Origin: Sarcocystis neurona
Lineage: Eukaryota > Apicomplexa > Conoidasida > Eucoccidiorida > Sarcocystidae
Direction of reading: 5' to 3'
DNA length: 64,000 bases
Assembly (NCBI GenBank): GCA_000727475.1
Contig: KL647301.1
Location: 761,023 to 825,022 of the forward strand
Shown here: positions 21,753 to 33,552 of the stretch, piece by piece
How the letters are laid out: each line of letters opens with the position of its first letter
How positions within the stretch are numbered: position 1 is the first letter of the stretch
The notes under the pieces: generated by a model
Seen by the model: the letters and a program-made list of their open reading frames with translations, nothing else
The model's database searches: none
Told to the model about the DNA's origin: nothing
Translations under genes and position numbers: made by a program

Positions 21753-22300
21753 CTACGAAATGCCGTACACTTCCAGTAAGGCAGAGAGAGAAGAGCGCTC
21801 TACAGAAATAGAGAATAGAAGAGAAGAAACGGTGCTCTGCAGGAGACGTCAATGCAGAGGAAAGGCCCTGGGGACGCACTTCTGCGGAGGCGCAAGCAAC
21901 ACAACGTGATCGCAGAAGGCGGAGCCGCAGCAGCTGGTGCATGCGTCCGCGAGTGTCTGCAGGCACATGAACCTACCGAAGTGACTTTGAAATGCGGCGA
22001 GGAGAAGAAGAAAGGCGCGCCGCCAACGCATTGGCGATAGCAAAGGGTAGGCAACGTGGCTACGTCGGAGGGTCGTGCCGAGCCCTGCTGGTGTGCTGCT
22101 GCTGAAGCACACACGTGGCGACCTGCTGCCGCTGCTGCTGTTTCGCGTGTGTGTGCGCGGCGCTTTCTCTCCCGCGCCGTCCCTGCTGCTGCTCCTGCTG
22201 CGCGGTCCTGCTGCTTATCTGTGTCGCACCCGCGTTGCTGCCGCGTCAACTGCTGCTGCTGCTGTAGATTTGCCTCCTGGCCTTCTGCGAAGCTCTCTAC

Positions 22301-24800
22301 CCCGAGAGAAAAACTACAAAGCCGACCAAAAGAAGAAGTCGGTAATCGGCAGCAGCGGGAAACAACAGTGACAACGTGCAATGCTGCTGCCACTGCTGTG
22401 CTTCTGTCGACTGCTGCTGTCCAGCGCCACCTGCTGCTGCCGTTGCTGCTGACGACGAGGGCCAGGGCCGGGCGAAGCGCCGCACCTCGCTCCCAGAAAA
22501 GGCGCTGCGGAAGCGTGAGAGCAGTGGCCGCAGCAGCAGCAGCAGAGAAGAGGCAGCCTGCAGCAGCAGAACGCATCCCACAACCGCGCCAGAGACACAC
22601 AGAGACACCAGCCCACATTGGAGAGCGGCCACACGCCATGAGGTGGACGCAGACAGACGGAGGAACGCACGATAAAACCAACGCAGACCGTCAGGAGCCA
22701 CGGCTGAGATGAACAGCAAAAGTCGCAAAACTCCTCCCCCCCCGTCCTTTCCAGAGTCGGCACCACCACGTCGCAGAAGAGAAGTCCCCAGGAACCGCAA
22801 GAAACGAAAACTGTCGCGTGTGCCCACCACGTAGGAACGGGGAAAAGTGGAGATATATGTGCGCTGCCCGTCCCGTACGAGGATTTGACACAGGAGCTGT
22901 GATGTGAGGACCCCCCCGCCCTCCCCCGTCCGCGAGTGTTTATACACGTAGACGGCCCAAGGTCGTACGCGAGTCCATAGAAAATGACATCTATTTTACG
23001 CGTATATAATATTTGCTCCCACCGACAGCTACGTCTACACACCCAGCGAGGACAAATTACGTACAGGACTGCTCTATTGGCCAAGTGTTTACATACACGT
23101 GTACTCCGTATCCGCTACTACCACAGACACAGCCACGTATACATAGAGTGTCTTCGACAAGGATATGGGGGGATTCCTGCGTCTGTAGAGAAGTACGGAG
23201 AGCTGCAGTTATGTACGCCTGCGCACAGACGCGTACGTGAAAGCGACACGAGCGATCTGTGCTGCCCACGTGGGACGAACAGCAGAGGGACAGTCCGTGT
23301 GTACGCATCATATATCGTATCAACCTCCGAGGGGGGGGCCACAGCACCGCGGTTTACTTCTGTCACACATATGCAGGCACGCACGTCCCCTCGGGATGTT
23401 TTTTTGACTGCTGTCTGTGCGGCAGATTGATGAAAAGGAGCCAAAATGCGCATCTGTGACGCGCGGTCGGGGACCGAGCAAGTGCAACAACGGGGCATCA
23501 TGCAGACGCGTGAAGGAGGAGTTCATGCTTTCCCACGCGTGACAACAGGCCTAGGGAAGAATGTCTGGAGGAGGCGACGTGTCGCTAGAAGTGTGACATT
23601 CTCAAGAAGGTCCGTTCTTGGTCTCTTCTCGGCGGCTCTCCACAAGAACACGCCGCGGCACTGAGGCATGCGCGCGGGAGAAACCCGCAGCCACGGCTTC
23701 GAAGTGGAAATTCTGCGAAACAGCGCTCCCGAATGTTGAAATGGGTTGCAGTTGAATGCAGTCTACGTCCTGCAACACAACGCGGACGGTCTCGAGGCCC
23801 CAGCACCAGGCAACAACGCACCGGCCACCACGGGGCAGGCCCGAACTCGGCTTTCCCTCTTTAAACACGCTACAGAACATACACAAGGGGAGAAATCTAC
23901 CGCTGTTACTCACCGAGAGCTGCTCTCTCCTTGGACAGTCGCGAGGTAGATAAATCACTCCTCGTTACGAGGATCTGCTGCTTCGTTCCGCCGTCACGCT
24001 GCTGAAACAGACAGCAGCATGAAACTGAGGTCACTGCTCCGAGTACACAGCAGCGACAGTACGCTACTACGCCAGCTGCTTTCCCCTCTGGCGGCCGGCC
24101 GCGCTCTGCGGCTGCTTCTGCTGCCGCAGGTGGTTGTGGAATACACTACAGGACACTACCTCGATGAAAGCAGCTGGCTGCTGTGCGCCTACTGCGTGCT
24201 GTCCGGAGCGGCGCTGCTGCCGTCTACCCGTTCTAACACCGACACCTCCGCAACGGAGCGCCTTTCGCCGCTGCTGCTGCTCGCACGCGCGCCAGTGTCG
24301 TCTACAGTTGTGAGGCAGACGCTGCTGCCCCTTGCTTGCTGCGCGGGTCGGACGCTGCTGCTCCTCCGCTTCACACTGCTGCTCCTCCAGGTAGTGCTGC
24401 AGTGCTGCCGCTGCTGCTGCCCACTGCTGTAGCCACCGACAGCCGCTGCTGCTGTTCCCGTCGCTTCGGCCGTAGTCGTAAAGCGCCCACCACCCTTGCC
24501 AAGCGATGGCCTCCTTGCCAGTGTTGCGCTCCTGTCGCCACTGCTGCTCCTCCTGTTGACATCGCCGCGCTGCCGCTGCTGTTGTCGATCTACGTACGGC
24601 CGCAACCGCTACTGCTGCTCTTGTCGCCTTGCGTAAGTCGCCGGCGTCGTAGCCGCGCTCTCTGTATGCCGCTGTTGAGCTGTTGCAACCGCTACCTGTT
24701 GACACTGCTGCTCGTCCCGATGGTGCTGCTGCTGCTGCTGCAAGGCTGCTGCTGCTGCGCCGCTGATACACTGCTGGTACTGACGTGGGAACGTGGGGGT
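22301..24800. other. Region with unresolved exon-like segments, minus strand
   Basis: At 22891-22690 all three minus-strand frames are open after a good acceptor (ACATCACAG), and one reads LVRDGQRTYISTFPRSYVV. Near 22.32 kb a short segment reads YRLLLLVGFVVFLSG before a GTAGAG donor, again hydrophobic. From 24030 to 24770 the plus strand carries CTG tracts (Leu/Cys in translation), which by the polarity seen elsewhere would be intron of a minus-strand gene. No family could be recognised. Confidence 0.3.
23602..23958 (-). CDS. Hypothetical coding-like segment
   Basis: An uninterrupted 118-codon minus-strand frame free of trinucleotide repeat. Its middle reads like folded protein (for example VRVVLQDVDCIQLQPISTF and AVSQNFHFEAVAAGF). 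A possible acceptor (GTTCTGTAG) lies inside it, so the true exon may be shorter. It could be an upstream exon of the PLC locus or part of an unknown gene. No family was recognised and no splice partner was found. Confidence 0.25.
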   Translation of the reverse strand: MIYLPRDCPRREQLSVSNSGRFLPLCMFCSVFKEGKPSSGLPRGGRCVVAWCWGLETVRVVLQDVDCIQLQPISTFGSAVSQNFHFEAVAAGFSRAHASVPRRVLVESRREETKNGPS

Positions 24801-25270
24801 TTGTGGGGGAGGTGGAAGGTGAAGATGATCTCGCCGGCCGCCGACCCTGGTATTATTGCTGGCCTTCTCTGCGCTACTGGCTTAATTCCTCGTAGCTGTG
24901 TGTGGAATGTTGCTGTTCTCCGCGCTATAGCGGATAGCGCTATGCTATAGCTGCTGCTATAGCAGGTGATGGGGACTGTTCGACAGGCAGCTAACAATTG
25001 TCTCGCCCTGCGAAACAGTCGCCGATGTGGCAATGGCCTGTGCGCACGACTCGCAACACTGTCGGTGCCCGGGTGTCGCGGCGGATCTTGATGCCGCCGC
25101 TGTCTCCGGTTGTTTATCTTTTTGATATTCTGACGAGGCAACCAAGTCGCCTCTGATTTTACAGCGAACGGGGACGGCGGAAGGAGAGTTCCTTTCCTGT
25201 CCTGCGCGCGGCGTGTGGATGGACGGGCGACGGACGTACCTGTATATCTCCGTACACTTCCGTTCTTCTG

Positions 25271-25510
25271 TTACGTCTTCGTCTCTCCTGTCCGTGGCAG
25301 CGACACGTGGCACATGTGCCCTGCACGCGGTTTCGAAACGTCACCTACGCACTCGTTTGTAGCTACACAATAAAATCTGTACATCATATAGAGTCGTGGT
25401 AGACTCCCTGGAATGCCATAGAAGGCGACGGAAAACCCGTCACACTGTGTGGGGGGAACTATCTTGCGCAGAAAGCCGTCAGGAAGTCGCAAGGATGAAG
25501 CACATCCCAC
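25271..25510 (-). CDS. Hypothetical 79-codon frame starting MGCASS
   Basis: Opens with Met-Gly-Cys-Ala-Ser-Ser, which has the form of an N-myristoylation plus palmitoylation signal, and continues with FSVAFYGIPGSLPRLY. It overlaps, in another frame, a second coding-like stretch (25683-25459), so at most one of them can be real here. Short, without recognised domain or partner. Confidence 0.15.
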   Translation of the reverse strand: MGCASSLRLPDGFLRKIVPPTQCDGFSVAFYGIPGSLPRLYMMYRFYCVATNECVGDVSKPRAGHMCHVSLPRTGETKT

Positions 25511-26549
25511 GCGTGGTGGCCAATGAAGATAGAGATGGCCTCGGCCGCAGAATGCGGCGTCGTCTGGTGGTACGTCCGTAATTTACGTATCCCTGCCGCG
25601 GCCTTTTTCAGGTCGCTATCGCTAGGCGTTGTGCACGACTTGCTGTGACTGCTTTCGCCAAATAGAGTTGTTGGAACACACACATATCTCGCCTGATTAG
25701 GTGGATTTGTGAGTCCTGAAAATTTCGTAGAAGCTGTGGAAATAGACGTCCTTAGATCCCTCCGAGGACAGTCGCTATCTTCCTGTTGCTCTTCGTAAAG
25801 AGACGTGTGCGGTGGCTGAGGCTGGGACTTGGCTGCTGCAACGGCGCCTGCGGGGTCCTGAGACGACGGGGGGGCGCCCCAGTAAATCTCAGGATGCGAA
25901 ACATGCGGCGAGACGCATCAGCAACTGCTGGCGCAAAGCTGGTGGCGCGTGGACCCCAAAACTTCTCTGCACAGAACTCCCGAGCCCCTCTCGGAACCGC
26001 CCCGGCGGGTGGGGGAAACTTCATCCCTTCCAACTGCGTCTCAAATTTGTGCTAAGTCCATCTCCCCACTCGCGTCGTCTCGTCTCCTGTTCCCCACTGC
26101 TCCCGGTCTTGCGATAGCAGCCCTGTTTCCTTTAGTCGGCTCTCTAAGACTGATGTTACCTGCTGGAAGACTACGTAGTTCCGTCACAGTATAAGGAGGG
26201 ACCTGTTCCACATCAACCGTCCTCCCACGTCGCAGTTATCGCCGCTCCTTCTGGAACTGCTGCGCGAGCGAGGGTCACGTTGACGCCGAGGCTGCCGCCG
26301 ACCTGGTCCTGCTAATGCTGCTACGGACTTGCAATTGGCCACGCTTCCACACATTGGACAACTGCAGCAGCGACACACGCTGCCGCTGCTGCTTAATGTG
26401 CTGCTGGTCTCACTGCTCTCCGCACTACTAAGGCGTTGCTGCTCCACGAACACCTCTTTGTTCTGCTGCTCTTCATACGTGAATGGTCGTGCTGCTCGAG
26501 CCTGCTGTTACTGCAAATGGCTCGTGATGTACCGGGGCGCGCCCGAACA

Positions 26550-26612
26550 CACACACACACACGCACGCGCACACAGAAACACACACACACACACACACAC
26601 ACATTCACACAC
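26550..26612. repeat. (CA)n array
   Basis: CA dinucleotides interrupted by CG and GAAA, followed by CATGCATACG microsatellite. Intergenic. Confidence 0.85.
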
Positions 26613-28699
26613 GCATGCATACGTATACATATATGTACGTACATACAAAAGCGAAAAGTCAGCTGATCTTTGAGTGCGCAACAGATCCTCGGTACCTCCT
26701 ACGGCAGCAGAAACAGCAACAGCAGCACAGGCCAGAGCAGCAGCCACTGAAGCACCACCGTCAGCAGCAGCGGAGGAAGTACCCGCAGATGCGCGCTTAC
26801 GAAATGGATGCAGCTGCAGGTCCGCTGCCCGTAGGGAACAATCGGTCCGATGTTAATGTCATCGTATATCAAAGGTCGTAGAGCTGGGGCCTGACTCTTG
26901 TTTTTAACAAGTATCTTCGTTACAGCAGGAGCCCCTCTGCTACGAGAAGGGGACGAAAAAGGCGAATCCGTTGTACGGTCGCTACGTGTTGCCGTTTAGT
27001 GTACAGAAGAAGCGCAGGCTGAGAGAAAGTGCTGGCTGATCATTGACGATTCACTATAGTGACGGTTGTACGGGGTTTCAAAATAGACTGCGGTGTGTGA
27101 GCGTATATATATCCACAGTGTACGAAAAGAAAGCGAATGCTTGAGAAGGGTCGACGAGGACTAGCCCTTTAGGAGTTCCTAAGAAGAGAAAGCGTGAAGG
27201 GCCGACCGTCGATCGCTGCTCTGCGCACCCTACGAAAGACACTGAGCCCTCTATTATTGTGTGAGTGAAGAAGTTGAGACCTGCTGCACACAAATATTTT
27301 TTACGTGACGGGAAGCCGGTACCTTAACTAGCCAGAGAGTAGCACAGAAAGACAAGAGAGCTCCTGCGTATCGATGCGCCCCTACACACTGGACGTATTC
27401 GCAGCGAGATGTCGGTTTTGCATCAGTGGTACACTGCAGAGACGAGGAATAGGGAGAGGGGGTGCCGCTGCAACTTCCCCGTCGAACGAAGAAGCAGACC
27501 TATCGGGAAGGTCGAAGTAACACAGCAGAAGGATGCCTGCTTAGAAAACGCGTGAAAGAAAGCTGAACCAGTACAGCGAGATTGTACAGATGAGAGGAAT
27601 TCTGACTGCAACACGATGCTTCTTGTTGTCTTTCTCAGTTTGCAATTCGACGACACCACAGCACTCTGAATCAAAATGTCCATAAAGTTAAGCACACAGC
27701 TAATATGTTACCGACCATAAACGAAGAGCACCGTGACCGTGCAGATATATACACGCATATATATGTATATTATAATGAAGCTACGCATGTTTATATATAT
27801 ACATATATATGAGGATGTGTCGTGGTGTGAAACTGTGTACTTGTACGAGGGACCCAGCTACCTCCCATCAGCTGCTTTTTTTCGGGTCTTCTAGTGCCAA
27901 AGCTGCAGATTCCCGCAGAGAAGCCGCAACGACAAGAGGAAGTGCTAGTTGTTTCCTCACATCTGTGTATTTCTTTTAGTGGGCTGCTGAAGAAAATTTA
28001 CGTGCCTCTCGCCCTCTTGTTCCGGCAACAGGAGCGGCAGATTTTTTCCTCTTCACTCTCGTAGACGAAGCAGATCGATCTGACACCTGCCCCGTGCTTG
28101 GATTCTCCAGTATTGCATCATTTCAATTTCCAGCACTCAGTAACATGTTCATTTCGCCGGAAAAAACCGACGTAGACACGGAAGAAAAGGTACACGTGAA
28201 GCAGATGTGAACCAGCCGAGAAGTCGCCCTTTCCTCTCCGTATGCAGGTGCAGTATTGAGGACGTGAAGAGCACGTATACGGATGTGGCTACAAGGTACG
28301 CGGGTTCTGCTCACCTCGAAGTCGATGTGCATGCACGTTTCTAGGAGATGCAACGATATGAATACATCTGCCCACTATCCATCCTTTCCAAACGCAGCAA
28401 TCGATCCCCTCCACAGATATACGGAATATTTGTTGCGTGGAGACTAATGCACGTAGACATACACAACGTGAGTACAATTCAATATCCACGTGCAACATGC
28501 GGACACACACGTACAAACACGGCAGAGAGTAGTGCAGGGCAACTGCGTCCGTTCGTCTGTTCCTCGTCATGAGTGCTGCGTCAAGCGGTACAGCTACAGT
28601 AATCTGACTTGTTAACGCGCACGCAGACGAGAGGTACTCGCTCTTGCAGCTGTAGCAGCCTTCGGCTTCCTCGGTGCTACAGCGATTCGGCTGTCTGCA

Positions 28700-28730
28700 A
28701 CTGGTGAGCTGCACATACGTCAATTGTCGC

Positions 28731-28763
<33 letters not shown>

Positions 28764-31700
28764 CACGCAAATATAACAGAGGCGTCCACGTAGGTTTGTG
28801 TCTTCTCTGTATTCGTGAAGGTGTAGATGTGCGGCCCAGCCATATATATATATGGTATATGCGAGTAACCACTGGTAGACGACATGGTCGACACGCAGCC
28901 GCAGCTGCATCAGAAAGGCCGTTGCACCTATGAGTGTGGCATACACCGATGCGTGCATCCACGCACACAGGGAGAGAGAGAGCGAGGGAAAGATATTAGG
29001 TAGATACGGACTCGTCCATTATATGTGTGCAGGTCCATAGAGAGAGGACAATGGGCACGCACATTTCCCATCACGTTCTCGAGAGCCGTGCACCCAGTAG
29101 TCGCATGCATGTTTCACTCTGCTGCTGAGAGAAACGAGCCGCCGCAGAGGCATCCCCCTACGGGGTCGGCGGAGAGAAGCAGCTGCTCCGATATGTTGTT
29201 CCTCACGCGACTACCAACGCGGACGTGCTTCATGCGTACGCGTGTGTACGCATGTGTAAGAGACGCAGGCACCCCCACCGCTGCCCGCCACAGGCTGTCA
29301 CAGCTCCGCACGCGCAGGCAAAATCAGCTTACAGCGCTGCGCCCTCTCTACCCGTATACGGCTAGACAGGTGCTTACGAAGACCCGCACGTGCATCCGTA
29401 GCGAGGACCCTGACAGGCGCCCACACGTATATATGGAGCCGCATGCACCCCAGACGCAGACGCCAGTTAACCAAATGAACTGCCCGCTCTCTATCCATAT
29501 ATATATGTGCGCCTGTACATGCCGGCCGGGAAGGCGGGGAAGGCGAAGTGCGGACAGTCGTGCGCGAGAGACAGGCAGGCAAAGGCCCGTGCAGATGTGG
29601 AGCAGGCGTCCCTACGCAGAGCCTCGCAGAGGCCCCGCCTCCGCTGGCAATTTTTGCACGCGTACCCTACACAGCGCGGCTCGCATGAGTAGGTCTGTGA
29701 CGCTGCCAGCTGGTGGCTGTGCGTCTGTGCAGAGGAGCCCCGGTGACACAACGTCGCTGCTGCCTCGCACGTGGCTGCAGAGCTTCTACTGCGGTAGAAC
29801 GTACCGACGACAGACACACAACTGCGGGAAAAGAAGGCGCCAGCAGATCCCATGCGCGCAGGACGCATGCACGCGTGTCCACACATTTTGGCAGACGCTG
29901 AGAACCACTTGCGAAGATGCCTGCGGATATGGAGACGCGGGAGTCTACGTAGCTTTGTCCAGCAGTTAACGACCAGCGATCCACTAGCGTGGAGGCATGC
30001 ATGCACAGTCATATATATACACACATGCACCAGCCTATCTCTTCTCTGCTCCGAGGGTATCGCACGCAGCACCAAACACATACACACACACGCAAGGAGG
30101 CTGCTGCACCTCGTTCTAACATACTCACGTCCCCCTACATACGTACACACGCACACACGTGCAGTGCGTATGTCCTAGCATGTATACATATATACATATC
30201 TTCACAGAGAGAGAGACACATATTCAATACGTAGACACATATTTGTAGATGTACACGGACGCAAGAAGATATAGACACAAAGTGCGTCTATACAGATCTC
30301 CTGACACACACATACAGACACACATTCACTACGCTTATATATTTAGATATACACACCAGAATATGTGGACAGACAACCTATCTACATATAGAATTTACTC
30401 ACGTGGAGGAGTAAGACATGTACAGAGATTGTGCGGATGTACGCGTGCACACACGTACGTGCAGGGAGACGGCAGCGGGACTTCTCCTGCGCTGTTTTGA
30501 AGCAGACGCGAGTACACAGAGGCATGCAGATGCATGCACGGGTGCGCATTCGTACTTGTGGATTCCTCGCGCACAAGGATATACACAGCCACTACAGGCA
30601 AGTACTTATTGAAGTCACTCTCCCCACACACAAAAACGTCTACGCTGATCTATGTGGCCTACAGTCCCCGCGTGTACACATACGTATGTGGATGTGCTTC
30701 TGGACTTCTACACATATACGTGTGTGTTGGTACTTGTAGACATCCAGGAAAAGTGAGCGGGTGCTCACCCATGCAGATGCGTACGTACACATACACACGG
30801 GTATATATACAGAGAGCCCGTACATGCATACACGTCTACACGTAGAGAGAGAACGCATACATACGTAGACACATACACGTGTACGTACGTACGTATATAC
30901 GTATACCTACACATATATATATGAAAAACTGTTGTGTGTCTGTGGGACGCAGAAGCGAGGACGCCTGCGAGAATGGAAGCAAACGGCAATTTACACCTCC
31001 TGCAGTGCTTCTGCTTCGATTCCTTCCCTCCATACACACACACACACGCATACGGACGCATGTGTCTACGTATTATATGTGTCCACAAATACGTACGCTT
31101 AAACGGATATGTATGTGTGTACGTGTATGTGTAGATACATGGAGCGCGGCACGCACAGAGAAAGAGATGTATGTAGACACACACGCCTGCGTACGTGGGT
31201 ATCCACAGACGGCGTCCGAAGGCTGCCTTCTATCGCGTGCCATTCCGGCGTTGAGACACTGCGCCGCTGCAGCCAACGAGCGTTTCTCCTGTTGCTTCGT
31301 TAAGCCCATATTAGGTTTGTTGTCCACGTGGGCATTTGTGTGTATTTTTCTACATTTTTCCCCATCTTTTCGTATATGTTGTCCCGGCAGAAATACGCGT
31401 GAATACACGTAGAGAGGAGAAAGCCCATATCAACCTCACTTATGCACACGTACACATATACACGTGTGTGTACATGTATATTGATATATCAATGTATGTG
31501 TATGTATGCATATACATGTATGCATTCGTCTACCTATGTAGAGTCGAAAACGTAATATATTGGCGCACACATATATATGAAGAAAGACACGTACACAACT
31601 ATAAATATTGAGAGAGGTACAGAGGGAAGTCGCTGGCACATCGTCTTCTCTCGGGTGTCCGTACAGTCGAAGCAGGTGGACGCACATACTCGTGCAGGCT

Positions 31701-31916
31701 CTATACGTTTCTACAGGTGCGCAGTCACTTACATATTATATATCTACATTCATATACATCCACGCAGATATCCACACATATATCTACACAGCTTTCATAC
31801 AGGCACGTATAAATGTGTGAATACGTGTGTATCCAATTGCATGCGTTTTTTTAGACACAGGGGTATACGTGGACAAATAACGCTGCGTTGACGCCCACGC
31901 GGAGAACGGGAAGTCG
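28700..31916. other. Microsatellite-rich flank 3' of the MFS gene
   Basis: Contains a TA run at 28735-28763 and many CATATA/ACGTAC/GTGTGT stretches (30.18-30.40, 30.87-30.93, 31.44-31.57, 31.73-31.83 kb). A 314-codon plus-strand frame (29025-29969) and a 221-codon minus-strand frame (30156-29491) overlap each other; neither shows a domain, and Arg/Thr/Cys-rich composition suggests chance openness in GC-rich DNA. No supported gene. Confidence 0.5.
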
Positions 31917-33521
31917 TCAGATATTGGCAGGGCGCGATGAGTGAGAGGAGCGCACGCCGCTGCTAGACGGGGCGGCGAGCAATTCAGCGTCCTCTTCCTC
32001 CTCGAGGTCAAAGCCCCGTCTCTTCTGGCTAGTGCTCAGACCGGCGCTCTTACACTGCATTTCAACAGCGACAGTGGTCGCCTCTCTGCTGCTGTTTGGC
32101 TTGTGTCCGCGTCTGCTGCTGCTGCCGCTGGTGCGCTGCCGGTCGTGCTGGTGCTGTTCCTCCTGCTGCCAGAATTCCTGCTGCCGCCGCTGCCGCGACT
32201 TCTTCCTCCTCGGGTATTGCTGCTGCTGCTGCTGCCGGTAGGCTGCAGGCAAGGCCGTGCGTCCCCCAGGCGTCCCTGCTGCTGCGTCGTCCTCTTCCTC
32301 TTCTGCAGTGGCTTCCTCCTCGCTCTCCTCCTCGTCTTCCTCCTCTTCCTTTTCGTCCTCTTCCTGCTGCGCTTCTTCCATGTTCTCTTCGCCAGCTGGT
32401 ACGGCGATGGCCCTCCTTTCCTCAAGCTCTTCCTCTTCTGCAGTGCTGCAGCTGGCCTCCTGCGGCAGCTTTCTGTCGGCGCTGTAAGTCCAGTGCAGCA
32501 CGAAATAGACCGCTACGGCCAACAGCCACGGTCCCACAGTAGTACACAGCAGCGCGGCACTCAGAGCCCGTGCGTTGCTTTCTCTTACGCCTACATCGAC
32601 AGTGTTCACCAGTCCCCGCTCTTCCTTGGAAAAAACAGTCTTCGCCCCAGTTCCTCCCCCACTCACACCTGCTGCTGCCGCTCCTGCTGCTCCTTCGCCT
32701 CCTCCTCCTTCTCCCGCGGCCCCTGCTGCTGCTGTTGCATCTGTCGTTAGTGCTGTCCGCTGAAACTTCGTCAATTTCTGATACCCAAAGACGTCTTCCG
32801 CCAACATGCCAACCACCGGCGCCCCGAGCAGCGCGGCCCCCACCCCCTCCATCGTCGCAAACTGCGACGATGCACCAGCAGCAGCAGCAGGAAGCAGCAG
32901 CAGCAGGAAGCAGCAGCAGCAGGAAGCAGTAGCAGCACCCCACAAGCAACCGCAGCAGCAGAATCAACAGCAACGTCAGCGGCAGACGCACAATCCCAGC
33001 AGCAGCAGACGCAACAGCAGCATCGCTAGTCAGCGCAGGCGATGGCGGCAGAAGCAGTTCTATACAGCGTCACAGCAGCGGCGGGTGTAGCCGCAGCCAC
33101 AGTGGGAGTAATACACCCACCATTGCAGCAGCCTTGAATTCTGGGCAGCAGTGCCGGACCGACAGCACACCACCCGCCGTATACACGCACCGGAAGAGGC
33201 ACAAGAGCAGAGGAAGAAACACGGCAACAGAAGCAGAAGCCCGGAGCCAACACACAAAAAACAGAAGAAAAGGAAGCAAGAGCGACAGAAAAACTGCAAC
33301 ACCACAGGCAGAGGGACGAGCAGCTCTAACATCACCCAACTGCCGCGGTAACGTAGAGAACAGCGTCTTCTCTTCCCCACATATATATATATACATATAT
33401 ATATACATATATATATGTATGTACATATATAGAGAGACAGAGAGAGACCGTATATGTGACTCTACAACTCAAAGCAACTGGACGCTTCAGCCCTGTCTCA
33501 CCGGCAAAGCAGCTCTTTCTC

Positions 33522-33552
<31 letters not shown>

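Larger units (their letters stand above)
20903..22300. other. CTG-rich region upstream of PI-PLC
   Basis: Contains a perfect CA run (20939-20969), TATACGTA-type microsatellite to about 21.09 kb, then impure CTG tracts at 21360-21640 and 22080-22270. A minus-strand frame from an ATG at 22031 begins MRWRRAFLLLLAAF, like a signal peptide, and continues for about 60 codons with six cysteines before a stop. Its phase does not match the 55-bp exon with the only donor I could find. Probably intron or 5' leader of the PLC locus. Confidence 0.4.
24800..28700. other. Trinucleotide-repeat-poor intergenic block
   Basis: Lies between the PLC upstream region and the MFS 3' flank. Apart from short CTG/CAG pieces near 26.37 and 26.71 kb and a CA array at 26.55-26.61 kb it lacks the repeats seen elsewhere. 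Several minus-strand frames look protein-like: 25683-25459, 25510-25271 (starting MGCASS), 27293-27078 and 27695-27423. I could not connect them by splice phase into a gene. Confidence 0.4.

Noticed and set aside
29025..29969. 314-codon plus-strand frame
   Set aside because: No domain, Arg/Thr/Cys-rich, overlaps an equally open minus-strand frame and contains microsatellite-derived residues; probably chance.
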